NCBI GenBank assembly: GCA_002478885.1
Contig: DLKC01000086.1
Location: 9,122 to 73,121, forward strand
Direction of reading: 5' to 3'
From: Chitinophagaceae bacterium UBA7600
GTDB lineage: Bacteria > Bacteroidota > Bacteroidia > Chitinophagales > Chitinophagaceae
DNA: 64,000 bases
Position numbers and translations under genes: made by a program. Below are positions 51,329 through 59,405 of the stretch, in pieces; within the stretch, counting starts at the first letter, position 1, and each line of letters starts with the position of its first letter. Below the pieces are notes generated by a model, which saw nothing but the letters and a program-made list of their open reading frames with translations, had not been told where the DNA came from and did no database searches.

Positions 51329-52390
51329 TTATTGTTTACCCGTTAGCGATTTAATAAAATTCACTTCCGTATCGCTGAATGCTGAGCCATCTTTTCTAAA
51401 AATATCGTGGAACCAGACTTTGGGTTCGCTGCCATCGGGCATTGGTGTATCCCATGCATAAATCGTGTTTGTTTTGCCAGAAACAAAACCCCAGTTGATT
51501 GCGGCCACATTGTTTTGTTTTAACAGCGGCATAATGTTCTGAAACCTGCTGCCCCTTGTTCTTGCCATATATTCGGTGCAAATTAATGGCCGGCCGAATT
51601 TTCGAAGACTGTCAATAACCCTGGCGTGCTCGTTTTCATCGCCGTAATTGTGATAAGAGATGACATCGGAGTTAGCAAGCTGAAACTGGTTGAGGTCTTT
51701 GAGATCGGGTGACCAAACGCCCGACGACAAAGGCTGATCGGGATTAACCTGCCTGCCCCACACGAAAACATTTTTCAGCAGATCGAGACTTTTATTACCA
51801 TAACCGGAGTTGCCAGGCTCGTTATAAACATCCCACAATAAGATTCTTTTATCATGCCTGAAGGTGGTTAGAATATCTTTTACAAAATGTTCCAGCGTGT
51901 CTTTAAGCAAAGGCTCTTTAAAATACAAGCCACCGGGATCGCGCAACCAGCCTGAATTGTGTACACCGGTTTTTGGCGCAGGCTGGGTGCCTGCATGGTA
52001 CACATCGTTCCAGCAATCGTCGAACAAAACAAACATGATGATGATGTGATGCCTATCTGCGATATCGAGAAAGCTGTTCATTCTTTGTTTGAACCCACTT
52101 TTATCAACCTGCCAAGCCACATGATGCAGGAACACACGCATACAATTAAACCCAATGGACTCGGCGAAACCCAGCTCGCGGTCTATAGTGGGTGCGTCAA
52201 AAGATGCGGCCTGCCACATCTCCAACTGATTAATGGCCGAGCTTGGTGTAAAATTGCTGCCACGCAACCAGCCTTTTGCAGTATACCACTCATTGGCTTT
52301 TTCTTTGCTCCAAACCGGCCGTTCTGTTTGAGCAAAACTATTGATACCGACAAAACAAATGATGGCAACAAGCAACCTGAATTTTCTCAT
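51329..52390 (-). CDS. Secreted cellulase-family (GH5-like) glycoside hydrolase
   Basis: 353 residues, signal peptide ending NSFAQ. TIM-barrel glycosidase of clan GH-A: the acid/base Glu is in LLWDVYNEPG, the nucleophile Glu in RPLICTEYMAR, plus ISYHNYG and AAINWGFVSGKTNT. The opening KANEWYTAKGWLRGSNFTPSSAINQLEMWQ is typical of Bacteroidota enzymes often labelled beta-xylanase or mannanase. The substrate is unknown. Its upstream partner on the same strand is unclear; the DUF4965 gene lies 222 bp downstream with an inverted repeat pair between. Confidence 0.88.
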   Translation of the reverse strand: MRKFRLLVAIICFVGINSFAQTERPVWSKEKANEWYTAKGWLRGSNFTPSSAINQLEMWQAASFDAPTIDRELGFAESIGFNCMRVFLHHVAWQVDKSGFKQRMNSFLDIADRHHIIIMFVLFDDCWNDVYHAGTQPAPKTGVHNSGWLRDPGGLYFKEPLLKDTLEHFVKDILTTFRHDKRILLWDVYNEPGNSGYGNKSLDLLKNVFVWGRQVNPDQPLSSGVWSPDLKDLNQFQLANSDVISYHNYGDENEHARVIDSLRKFGRPLICTEYMARTRGSRFQNIMPLLKQNNVAAINWGFVSGKTNTIYAWDTPMPDGSEPKVWFHDIFRKDGSAFSDTEVNFIKSLTGKQ

Positions 52391-52586
52391 GCTGATTAAT
52401 TTTCCTGCAAGTGAATATGGATATTATGAATTAACTCAAACACCGCCTGAACGTTTAAGACAATTTGTTATCGTCGTAAAAGATCAGGCAGCACGCTAAA
52501 GATATAACTGAAGCGATAAAGCTAGCAAGCACCTTCAGGAAAAATGCAAAAAAAATAAAGTTTATAGAAAATCGCTGCGTTGTGGC

Positions 52587-53579
52587 TCAGGGTTTTTGTT
52601 CCTTTTCTTTCTTTTTGAAGTAGCCGCGCAGTAGAAGATTGTGTTGCACAGCTTCGAGGTCTTCGTCAAGTCTGTGACTGGCTGAATCAATATTACGGAT
52701 GGTGGTTTTAAGATGGTCAGCAACCTGCCTATCATTTAGTAGAACGCCGGCGGGATTATCATTGCTGTGAAGTTGCTCCCCTGCCCTTTCAAGGTTATCT
52801 GCAAATTCAGCCACATTATACATGGTTTCACGCAGCTGCGAAATACTGTTGCGAAGGTTGTTATAAATAACTGTATCGGTAACGATGTCGTTGACCAGGT
52901 TGCCTTGTGTGTTTAGCTGCGCAGAAAACTGCGTAAAATTAGCAATGGCTTTTCTGCTTTGAGCGGCGGTTTCTTTAAGATGACTGAGTGTGGCCTCCAC
53001 GTCGGACAAGGAAGCTTTAAGGTTGCGGGGAATCGCAGGATCGTTCAGCAGCGTAGCGATTGCGCCGCCGCCATCGAGCACCCTGCCGGTGATCATTTTC
53101 ATGTTGGTTGAAATTACCAGCAGGTTCCTGTTGCTGCTATCAAGCATGGCGAGCATGTCTTTCGCTCCATAGGCCTGCTCTACTATAAGATGGTCGTTTT
53201 TTGCTATCAACGGAGCAGTTGCTGTACCTCCATAAATAATAATGAGTTTATTTCCCATTAAACCATCGGCACCAAGTTTTGCTTTGGAATCTTTGTGAAT
53301 AAAGCGCACTGCATCGGGTTGAATATTCATTAAAACTATTACAGACGTGCTATCGGTAAAAGAAACTTTTTTTACTACACCCACTTTCACGCCAGAGAGC
53401 CAGACATTATCGCCAATTTTCAATCCGCTAACGTCTTCAAACTCGGCAGAAATGGGAAAAGCTTTCTCAAAAGTCTGGCGTTGTCCACCGAGCAATAATA
53501 CAGCAAGCACGAGTATTACTATCCCGACAAAAATGAATACACCTATTACCACTGATCTTTTATTTTTGTTTGTGCTCAT
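52587..53579 (-). CDS. mlaD: MlaD/MCE-family substrate-binding protein
   Basis: 330 residues. One N-terminal membrane helix (VVIGVFIFVGIVILVLAVLLL), then an MCE domain (FPISAEFEDVSGLKIGDNVWLSGVKVGVVKKVSFTDSTSVIVLMNI) and a long helical tail with coiled-coil character. It binds phospholipid in the periplasm for the Mla-type ABC transporter. Its ATG overlaps the mlaF stop by 4 bp. Length is greater than that of E. coli MlaD because of the tail, which is usual in Bacteroidota. Confidence 0.92.
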   Translation of the reverse strand: MSTNKNKRSVVIGVFIFVGIVILVLAVLLLGGQRQTFEKAFPISAEFEDVSGLKIGDNVWLSGVKVGVVKKVSFTDSTSVIVLMNIQPDAVRFIHKDSKAKLGADGLMGNKLIIIYGGTATAPLIAKNDHLIVEQAYGAKDMLAMLDSSNRNLLVISTNMKMITGRVLDGGGAIATLLNDPAIPRNLKASLSDVEATLSHLKETAAQSRKAIANFTQFSAQLNTQGNLVNDIVTDTVIYNNLRNSISQLRETMYNVAEFADNLERAGEQLHSNDNPAGVLLNDRQVADHLKTTIRNIDSASHRLDEDLEAVQHNLLLRGYFKKKEKEQKP

Positions 53580-54355
53580 TCTTCTCCTATAAAATTATAT
53601 TCATAAAAACGCTTCGCCTCCGGATCGTTGCGTTCAAAAACTTCCTCAAAACTTCCGGTTTCCCTAAACTTTCCTTCCACCATCAACGCAATACGATCGC
53701 CGGTAGTTCTTGCACATACGAGGTCATGCGTTATAATGATGGAGCTGGTTTTATATTTCACCTGCACTTCGTTAATAAGATCATTTATCTCAATGCTTGT
53801 TACGGGATCGAGTCCTGCAGTGGGCTCGTCATATAGCATGATGTCAGGCTGCAGTATCAAAGTTCTTGCGATACCTATACGTTTCCGCTGACCGCCTGAT
53901 AATTGCGCAGGCATCTGGTCAACAAATGCCAACAATCCTACGTTATCGAGCACTTGTTCAACAGCTTCATCTACCTGTTTTGAAGTCAGTTCCCGTTTAT
54001 TGCGCACAAGCGGAAATTCAAGATTTTCCCTTACAGTCATACTGTCGTATAATGCACTGCCCTGAAAAGAAAAGCCAACGCGCAAACGCAGTTGTTGCAA
54101 TACTTTTGGAGCGAGTTGCGGAACTTCCATTCCAAATATTTTTACCGAACCCTGGTCTGGTTTCAACATTCCTGCGATCAATTTTATCAGCACGGATTTG
54201 CCACTCCCCGACCTACCGAGCACTACAACATTTTCACCTTCGTAAACATCAAGATCAATTCCCTTTAATACAGACAAATCGCCGAATGACTTTACAAGAC
54301 CTCTCAGGCGAATCACTGCATTTTCTTTATTAATATGCGCTGCAGATTTTTTCAT
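53576..54355 (-). CDS. mlaF: ABC transporter ATP-binding protein, MlaF type
   Basis: 259 residues. Walker A GRSGSGKS (47-54), signature LSGGQ (152-156), Walker B with DE at 176-177 (LYDEPTAGLDP), and the H-loop IITHD. Powers lipid transport by the MlaFEDB-type complex that maintains outer-membrane asymmetry. Located between mlaE (7 bp upstream) and mlaD (overlapping 4 bp). Confidence 0.95.
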   Translation of the reverse strand: MKKSAAHINKENAVIRLRGLVKSFGDLSVLKGIDLDVYEGENVVVLGRSGSGKSVLIKLIAGMLKPDQGSVKIFGMEVPQLAPKVLQQLRLRVGFSFQGSALYDSMTVRENLEFPLVRNKRELTSKQVDEAVEQVLDNVGLLAFVDQMPAQLSGGQRKRIGIARTLILQPDIMLYDEPTAGLDPVTSIEINDLINEVQVKYKTSSIIITHDLVCARTTGDRIALMVEGKFRETGSFEEVFERNDPEAKRFYEYNFIGEE

Positions 54356-54362
54356 TGTTATT

Positions 54363-55166
54363 TTAAACCGGTCTTATCGCATTCACTATTTGAACGATCA
54401 GCATCTCCTCAATAAAAATCAGAAACATAGAAATAACAACAGCTTTGTTTGCCGCTTTGCCAACGCCTTGCGTACCTTTTGCGGCATTATATCCCTGGTA
54501 GCAACCTGTAAGGCCAATAGTAAAACCAAAAATTACTGACTTGCCGACTGAAGCAAAAAGATCAAGAAAAGAAATTGATGCAAATCCGTGTTGAAAAAAA
54601 GCAATAAGGCTTGTTTGCTCATTAGAATGCACATTTACAAACGCGCCCATAAGTCCTATAAAACACATATAGGTAGCAAGCACAGGAACCATGATGGTTG
54701 TAGCAACAACGCGGCTTACAACCAAAAATTTAAATGGATCTGTGGCAGATACTTCCATCGCATCAATTTGCTCGGTAACACGCATTGACCCCAGTTCGGC
54801 TCCCATATTGGAACCCACTTTACCAGCTGATATCAACGCCGTAATTAAAGGTGCCAGTGCCCGGACAATTGCAATCGCAATAAGCCCGGGCAACCATGAG
54901 GTAGCGCCCAATTCGGCAAGTGACGGCCGTGACTGCTTGGTAAATACAAGTCCTGTTATAAAACCGGTCAATGAAATAAGGGCAAGTGACCGGTATCCCA
55001 CATCATAGCACTGCCTGATAATCTCCTGGAATTCGTATGGCGGAAGAAAAACTTCTTTGAAAAATTGTTTGGTAAATACGTAAACATCATACACCCCCGA
55101 AAAAAAATTATCCAATCGCTTTCCAATGATAAACTGATCTTTCTGTTTTTCACCCGGGTAGCCCAT
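54363..55166 (-). CDS. mlaE: ABC transporter permease, MlaE family
   Basis: 267 residues, about five to six membrane helices. The MlaE signature GSMRVTEQIDAMEV is present after GKVGSNMGAEL. Forms the membrane channel for phospholipid movement with MlaF and MlaD. First gene of the mlaEFD operon, divergent from the phosphodiesterase gene; the region between holds an inverted repeat pair. Confidence 0.95.
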   Translation of the reverse strand: MGYPGEKQKDQFIIGKRLDNFFSGVYDVYVFTKQFFKEVFLPPYEFQEIIRQCYDVGYRSLALISLTGFITGLVFTKQSRPSLAELGATSWLPGLIAIAIVRALAPLITALISAGKVGSNMGAELGSMRVTEQIDAMEVSATDPFKFLVVSRVVATTIMVPVLATYMCFIGLMGAFVNVHSNEQTSLIAFFQHGFASISFLDLFASVGKSVIFGFTIGLTGCYQGYNAAKGTQGVGKAANKAVVISMFLIFIEEMLIVQIVNAIRPV

Positions 55167-55304
55167 TACATAAAGCTATTTATGATAATAAATATTGTTG
55201 AACCCAGCGTTAAGCTACGGCACGATTCACCTTTACTCAATATGTATGCCGTTTTAATGTTGATTATATTATGCACCCGGCTTCCACTCAAGCATTGAGC
55301 AACC

Positions 55305-55324
55305 GTTGCGTCGCACACTTGTAC
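55305..55324 (-). repeat. Dispersed repeat, copy 28 (consensus), left half of a pair
   Basis: GTTGCGTCGCACACTTGTAC between mlaE and the phosphodiesterase; partner 45 bp away. Confidence 0.9.
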
Positions 55325-55369
55325 GTGCAGAAAGGCATTCAGCAGAAACAGCCGGCAAATGTTCCGAAC

Positions 55370-55389
55370 CCTGAAGTGAGTGACACAAC
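55370..55389 (+). repeat. Dispersed repeat, copy 29 (variant), right half of a pair
   Basis: CCTGAAGTGAGTGACACAAC, followed by CGGCGATGC. Confidence 0.78.
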
Positions 55390-55512
55390 CGGCGATGCAA
55401 AGTGCACTGTTGCCGGTAACAAAAAGATAACCGGTAAAATATTCCACATTCAAAAACCGTAAGAGCCGATAAACCATAATAGGTTAAATTTGCCTTTCTT
55501 CAAAACACGGCT

Positions 55513-56769
55513 ATGAAAAAAAACATCGCATTGGTTTTTGTGTTGTCTGTTTTTGCAACAACAGCAATGCCTCAGGCAGTTAACCAAAAAATAATTGCCG
55601 GCCGCGTTAACAGCAAAAAGCAGGAACAAAAACCTTATGTGATATTGATTTCTGCCGATGGCTTTCGCTGGGATTATGCAGAAAAATTTAATGCGGTAAA
55701 TCTCTTAAAGTTTGCACGTTCAGGTGTAACAGCCCAGTCAATGATACCATCGTTTCCTTCGCTTACTTTTCCAAATCATTACACTTTAGTAACAGGCCTT
55801 TATCCTGCTCATCATGGCCTGGTAGGCAATGCTATGTTTGACGCAAAGAAAAATGAAAGCTACAGCTTGTCGAACAGGAAGGCGGTGCAGGATAGCTCGT
55901 GGTATGGAGGCACGCCGCTATGGGTGCTTGCGGAAAGACAGCAAATGCTAAGTGCATGCTTTTACTGGGTTGGATCGGAAGCGGCTGTGCAAGGTACCAG
56001 GCCAACCTATTATTACGATTACAGCGATGCAATAAAAATGGATGACCGCATAGCCGCAGTAAAAAAATGGTTGGAATTGCCCGAAGCACAACGCCCTCAC
56101 CTGATTACTTTTTATTTTCCAGAAGTAGATCATGAAGCGCACAAATATGGACCTGATGCAAAAGAAACCCAAGACGCAGTCCACCTGGTTGATGAAAGTA
56201 TTGGCAGAATGGTAGCAGTAATTGACTCTCTTCATTTGCCCGTGAACTACATTTTCGTTTCCGACCACGGCATGACAGAGATTGATACAACAAAGGGCAT
56301 TGCGTTGCCGGCCGTAGTTGATACAGCTGAATTCATTATTCCGCGTGGTGATGCTTTAGTACAGCTTTATGCGAAAAACAAAACTGAAATACAACCTACT
56401 TATGAAAGACTAAAGGCAACTGCAAAGGACTATGATGTTTATCTCGCTACAAATATGCCGGCAAAATGGCATTACAGCAAAAGCGATGATCGTTTCAACC
56501 GTATAGGAGATATTATTCTTATCCCTCACCTGCCATTTGCTTTCAGGTTTGGCAATCAGCCGGTGTCACCGGGCAAACATGGATATGACCCTGAGATTAA
56601 AGATATGCATGCCACATTTATGGCCTGGGGACCACAACTAAAAAAGCGTAAGAGAATTGGTGCTTTCGAAAATGTAAACGTGTACCCGCTCATCAGCAAA
56701 ATACTTGGCCTTACTTACACCGACCAAATTGATGGTAACATTAATATTTTAAAAAAAATCACGAGGTAA
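55513..56769 (+). CDS. Alkaline-phosphatase-superfamily nucleotide pyrophosphatase/phosphodiesterase (NPP-like)
   Basis: 418 residues, signal peptide MKKNIALVFVLSVFATTAMPQA. Metal ligand D49 (ISADGFRWDY), nucleophile T85 (PSFPSLTFPNHYTLVTGLYPAHHG), then FPEVDHEAHKYGPD, VSDHGMTEID and PGKHGYDPE with the remaining zinc ligands. Such periplasmic enzymes split nucleotide or lipid phosphodiesters. The exact substrate is unknown. Confidence 0.92.
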   Translation: MKKNIALVFVLSVFATTAMPQAVNQKIIAGRVNSKKQEQKPYVILISADGFRWDYAEKFNAVNLLKFARSGVTAQSMIPSFPSLTFPNHYTLVTGLYPAHHGLVGNAMFDAKKNESYSLSNRKAVQDSSWYGGTPLWVLAERQQMLSACFYWVGSEAAVQGTRPTYYYDYSDAIKMDDRIAAVKKWLELPEAQRPHLITFYFPEVDHEAHKYGPDAKETQDAVHLVDESIGRMVAVIDSLHLPVNYIFVSDHGMTEIDTTKGIALPAVVDTAEFIIPRGDALVQLYAKNKTEIQPTYERLKATAKDYDVYLATNMPAKWHYSKSDDRFNRIGDIILIPHLPFAFRFGNQPVSPGKHGYDPEIKDMHATFMAWGPQLKKRKRIGAFENVNVYPLISKILGLTYTDQIDGNINILKKITR

Positions 56770-56807
56770 TTATTACATGCAGAGATCCTAATATTTATTT
56801 TCATAGT

Positions 56808-57371
56808 ATGAATGAGCAACACAATCCATGGCAGGTTATCAACGAACAGGAAATTTATAGCAATAACTGGATAAGTTTAAAGCATTACGATGTTATTAAC
56901 CCCTCAGGTGGGAGTGGTATTTATGGCAAAGTGCATTTTAAAAACATAGCGGTCGGCATTATTCCCTTAGACAAAGATCTCAACACTTATGTAGTTGGGC
57001 AGTTTCGGTTTACACTGGATCAGTATAGTTGGGAGATTCCGGAAGGAGGTTGCCCGCTTGAAGAAGCGCCACTTCATGCTGCGCAGCGGGAATTGCAGGA
57101 AGAAACAGGGCTTCACGCAGAGTACTGGACAAAAATATTGGACCTGCATTTATCAAATTCTGTAAGCGACGAATATTGTGTGGTTTATGCGGCAACAGGG
57201 CTGTCGCAACACGAATCTGCACCGGAAGACACAGAGCAATTAATGATAAAAAAAATACCATTTGGTCAACTCTATCAAATGGTACAGGATGGTAAGATTA
57301 CAGATGCTATTTCTGTTGCTGCAACGCTTAAAATAAAGCTGATGCTGGCGGAAAATAAATTGATATTATGA
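56808..57371 (+). CDS. NUDIX hydrolase (ADP-ribose pyrophosphatase-like)
   Basis: 187 residues. Complete Nudix box at 80-102 (GGCPLEEAPLHAAQRELQEETGL: Gx5Ex7REUxEExGU). The region before it (IAVGIIPLDKDLNTYVVGQFRF) and the length fit the ADP-ribose/ADP-sugar pyrophosphatase group. It follows the phosphodiesterase gene by 38 bp and may be co-transcribed. It ends tail to tail with the thioredoxin gene, overlapping 6 bp. Confidence 0.93.
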   Translation: MNEQHNPWQVINEQEIYSNNWISLKHYDVINPSGGSGIYGKVHFKNIAVGIIPLDKDLNTYVVGQFRFTLDQYSWEIPEGGCPLEEAPLHAAQRELQEETGLHAEYWTKILDLHLSNSVSDEYCVVYAATGLSQHESAPEDTEQLMIKKIPFGQLYQMVQDGKITDAISVAATLKIKLMLAENKLIL

Positions 57372-57836
57372 TCCCCTCTTAATTGCTTCTTCTGCAAATC
57401 TAAGAAGTGTAGGGCCATCAATATAGCCTACGGAATAAAGTACCGGTTTGCCTTCTGCGTCGGTCACAAGTAATGTAGGGTAGCCTTCCAGCGAATATTT
57501 TCTTACAAGTTCGGGGCCTATGGTTGCTTCGCCGTCTACAGAAACATTCACAAAATGCTGGTTAAAAAAGGCCGCAACTTTTTCATCGCTGAAAGTATTC
57601 TTCTTCAGCAATTTACAGGGTCCACACCATGTAGCGTAAATATCGACAAAAACAAGTTTTTTCTGTTCTTTAGCCGTAGCAAGCGCTTTGCTCCAATCCT
57701 GTTCAATGAATTTTATCCCTTTTTCATCGGCAGGGTTCGGTATTCCTTCCCTTGCATTACTTTTCGAGATAAAAATGGCGGAAACACCAATTACGATAAT
57801 GAACAGCATAGCGGACTTCACCAATTTTGAGCGCAT
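57366..57836 (-). CDS. Thioredoxin-family protein, exported
   Basis: 156 residues. Signal anchor (MLFIIVIGVSAIFIS), then a thioredoxin fold with active site W70-C71-GP-C74 in DIYATWCGPCKLL and the cis-Pro loop EGYPTLLVTD. Periplasmic thiol reductase or DsbD-C-like domain; similar proteins in Bacteroidota help thiol homeostasis. Convergent with the NUDIX gene and overlapping it by 6 bp. Confidence 0.9.
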   Translation of the reverse strand: MRSKLVKSAMLFIIVIGVSAIFISKSNAREGIPNPADEKGIKFIEQDWSKALATAKEQKKLVFVDIYATWCGPCKLLKKNTFSDEKVAAFFNQHFVNVSVDGEATIGPELVRKYSLEGYPTLLVTDAEGKPVLYSVGYIDGPTLLRFAEEAIKRGS

Positions 57837-57986
57837 AACTTTTTATTGTGAATACGAAGTAAGTGCGTTTATCTTACAAATAGAAATTTTATGCCGGACA
57901 TTTAACATATCACTATGCCATACAGCAACGATAAGGTCAAGCCAAAGTATCACAGGCAAAACCGGTTTTCACTTGTTGCGATTAAC

Positions 57987-57994
57987 TATATTTG
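57987..57994 (+). promoter_or_regulatory. Possible -7 box upstream of the Gfo/Idh/MocA gene
   Basis: TATATTTG matches TAnnTTTG, 22 bp before the start codon. No TTTG lies at the -33 spacing, so support is partial. Confidence 0.35.
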
Positions 57995-58016
57995 AGGCAT
58001 TCCTAAATACACACTA

Positions 58017-59099
58017 ATGAGTAACCCTATCAAGACCGCTGTTGTTGGATTCGGTGCAGCAGGCAAGTTCATGCACTCCCCTTTTATTAAAACACAACCC
58101 GGTCACTTTGATGTAGTTGCCGTGCTTGAAAGACATAGAAATGAGTCTGCGGCGCTCTTCCCGGCTGCACGTATTGTGCGGAATTTGGAAGAACTTTTAC
58201 AGATAGATGAACTTGAACTGGTGGTAATCACCACGCCAAATGACACGCATTTTCCGTATTCAAAAGCAGCAATGCTGGCTGGCAAACATGTGGTGGTTGA
58301 CAAACCGTTCACCATAACTTCAGGTGACGCATTGGCATTGATCGATGTAGCCAGTCAAACCGGCAAAATGCTCAGCGTTTTCCAGAACCGGCGTTACGTG
58401 ACCGACTTTATCACCATTGCAGAAATACTCAAAAAAAATATGCTGGGCATGGTTCACAGCTACGAGGCGCATTATCATCGCTATCGCCCCGAAGCAAAAC
58501 CAAATGCATGGCGGGAAGAACCAGACCCTGGTTCCGGCATTTTATACGACCTGGGTGCGCACATCATTGACCAGGCCTTGTATTTATTCGGGTTACCAAA
58601 AAATATTACTGCTGATGTACGCCTCCAAAGGCCACATGCAAGAACGGTTGATAACTTTGAAGTGCAGCTGGATTACGGCTTTAATAAGGTAACGCTGAAG
58701 AGTGGCATGCTTGTTCGTGAACCCGGCCCCCGTTACATGATACACGGCACTAGTGGATCGTTTCTTAAGTCAGGCGAAGACCCTCAGGAGGTGTTTTTGC
58801 GTGCCGGCAAACTGCCAAACGAGGTACCCAACTGGGGCTATGAGGATAGCTCCATGTATGGCCTTTTGCATACAGAATTCGAGAGCCGCATTATCAGGGA
58901 GAAATATCCAAGTTCAAAAGGCGATTATGGTTATTACTACCAGAATATTTATAAAACCATCCGTGAGCAAATGCCTTTGCGTGAGCGACCTGAGCATGGT
59001 TATAACACGATCAAACTAATCGAACTCGCCATGCAAAGCAGTGAGAAGAAAGCAACCATTGCTTGTGAAGGTCTTATCGATTGCGGCTACCCGTTTTAG
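58017..59099 (+). CDS. Gfo/Idh/MocA family oxidoreductase
   Basis: 360 residues. NAD(P)-binding VVGFGAAGKFMHSPF, the motif VVDKPFTITSGDA (EKP-like, with catalytic Lys) and the C-terminal domain with YEAHYHRYRPEAKPNAWREEPDPGSGILYDLGAHIIDQALYLFG. Oxidises sugar-like substrates or inositols in the cytoplasm. Several family members act in carbohydrate catabolism; the substrate is not shown here. Confidence 0.93.
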   Translation: MSNPIKTAVVGFGAAGKFMHSPFIKTQPGHFDVVAVLERHRNESAALFPAARIVRNLEELLQIDELELVVITTPNDTHFPYSKAAMLAGKHVVVDKPFTITSGDALALIDVASQTGKMLSVFQNRRYVTDFITIAEILKKNMLGMVHSYEAHYHRYRPEAKPNAWREEPDPGSGILYDLGAHIIDQALYLFGLPKNITADVRLQRPHARTVDNFEVQLDYGFNKVTLKSGMLVREPGPRYMIHGTSGSFLKSGEDPQEVFLRAGKLPNEVPNWGYEDSSMYGLLHTEFESRIIREKYPSSKGDYGYYYQNIYKTIREQMPLRERPEHGYNTIKLIELAMQSSEKKATIACEGLIDCGYPF

Positions 59100-59181
59100 C
59101 GGTAAATTGGAGTGTTCTTTTGTTGTTGCCAGCTACTGTGCGCATGGCATAGCCGGTTGTGCAGTAGTGCCGGCTCATACA

Positions 59182-59200
59182 GCACAACTCACTTCAGGGT
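59182..59200 (-). repeat. Decayed repeat copy 30
   Basis: GCACAACTCACTTCAGGGT keeps ACTCACTTCAGGGTTC of the variant copy at 55370 but has lost core bases. Confidence 0.4.
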
Positions 59201-59276
59201 TCTGCCCGTTATTCACCACAAGATCAGTGTTCATTCTGCTGAAACAAGTTCGTAGTTGCAGGTTCTAGACTCAAGC

Positions 59277-59296
59277 GTACAAGTGTGCGACGCAAC
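59277..59296 (+). repeat. Dispersed repeat, copy 31 (consensus)
   Basis: Exact consensus, between the Gfo/Idh/MocA and serine-hydrolase genes. Confidence 0.92.
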
Positions 59297-59405
59297 GGAA
59301 GATGCTATAAAAAACAAATGCCGGGTACATAAATGATTTTATACCTGTTGCGAAACCTGTTCTTTGTATATATAGATTATCTTTCCGCTTTAATTTATTT
59401 TCAGC

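Larger units (their letters stand above)
55167..55512. other. Divergent intergenic region with inverted repeat pair and a possible -7 box
   Basis: 346 bp between mlaE and the phosphodiesterase gene. It holds repeat copies at 55305-55324 and 55370-55389 in inverted orientation. TAAATTTG at 55485-55492 fits the -7 consensus for the plus-strand gene, but no TTG is at the -33 spacing. Confidence 0.45.
59100..59405. other. Intergenic region with repeat pair
   Basis: 306 bp between same-strand genes. It has a full repeat copy at 59277-59296 and a decayed copy at 59182-59200. No promoter with both boxes was found. Confidence 0.4.

Noticed and set aside
940..59296. The dispersed 20-bp repeats as a CRISPR array
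   Set aside because: Copies are kilobases apart, in both orientations, with no regular spacers and no cas genes.
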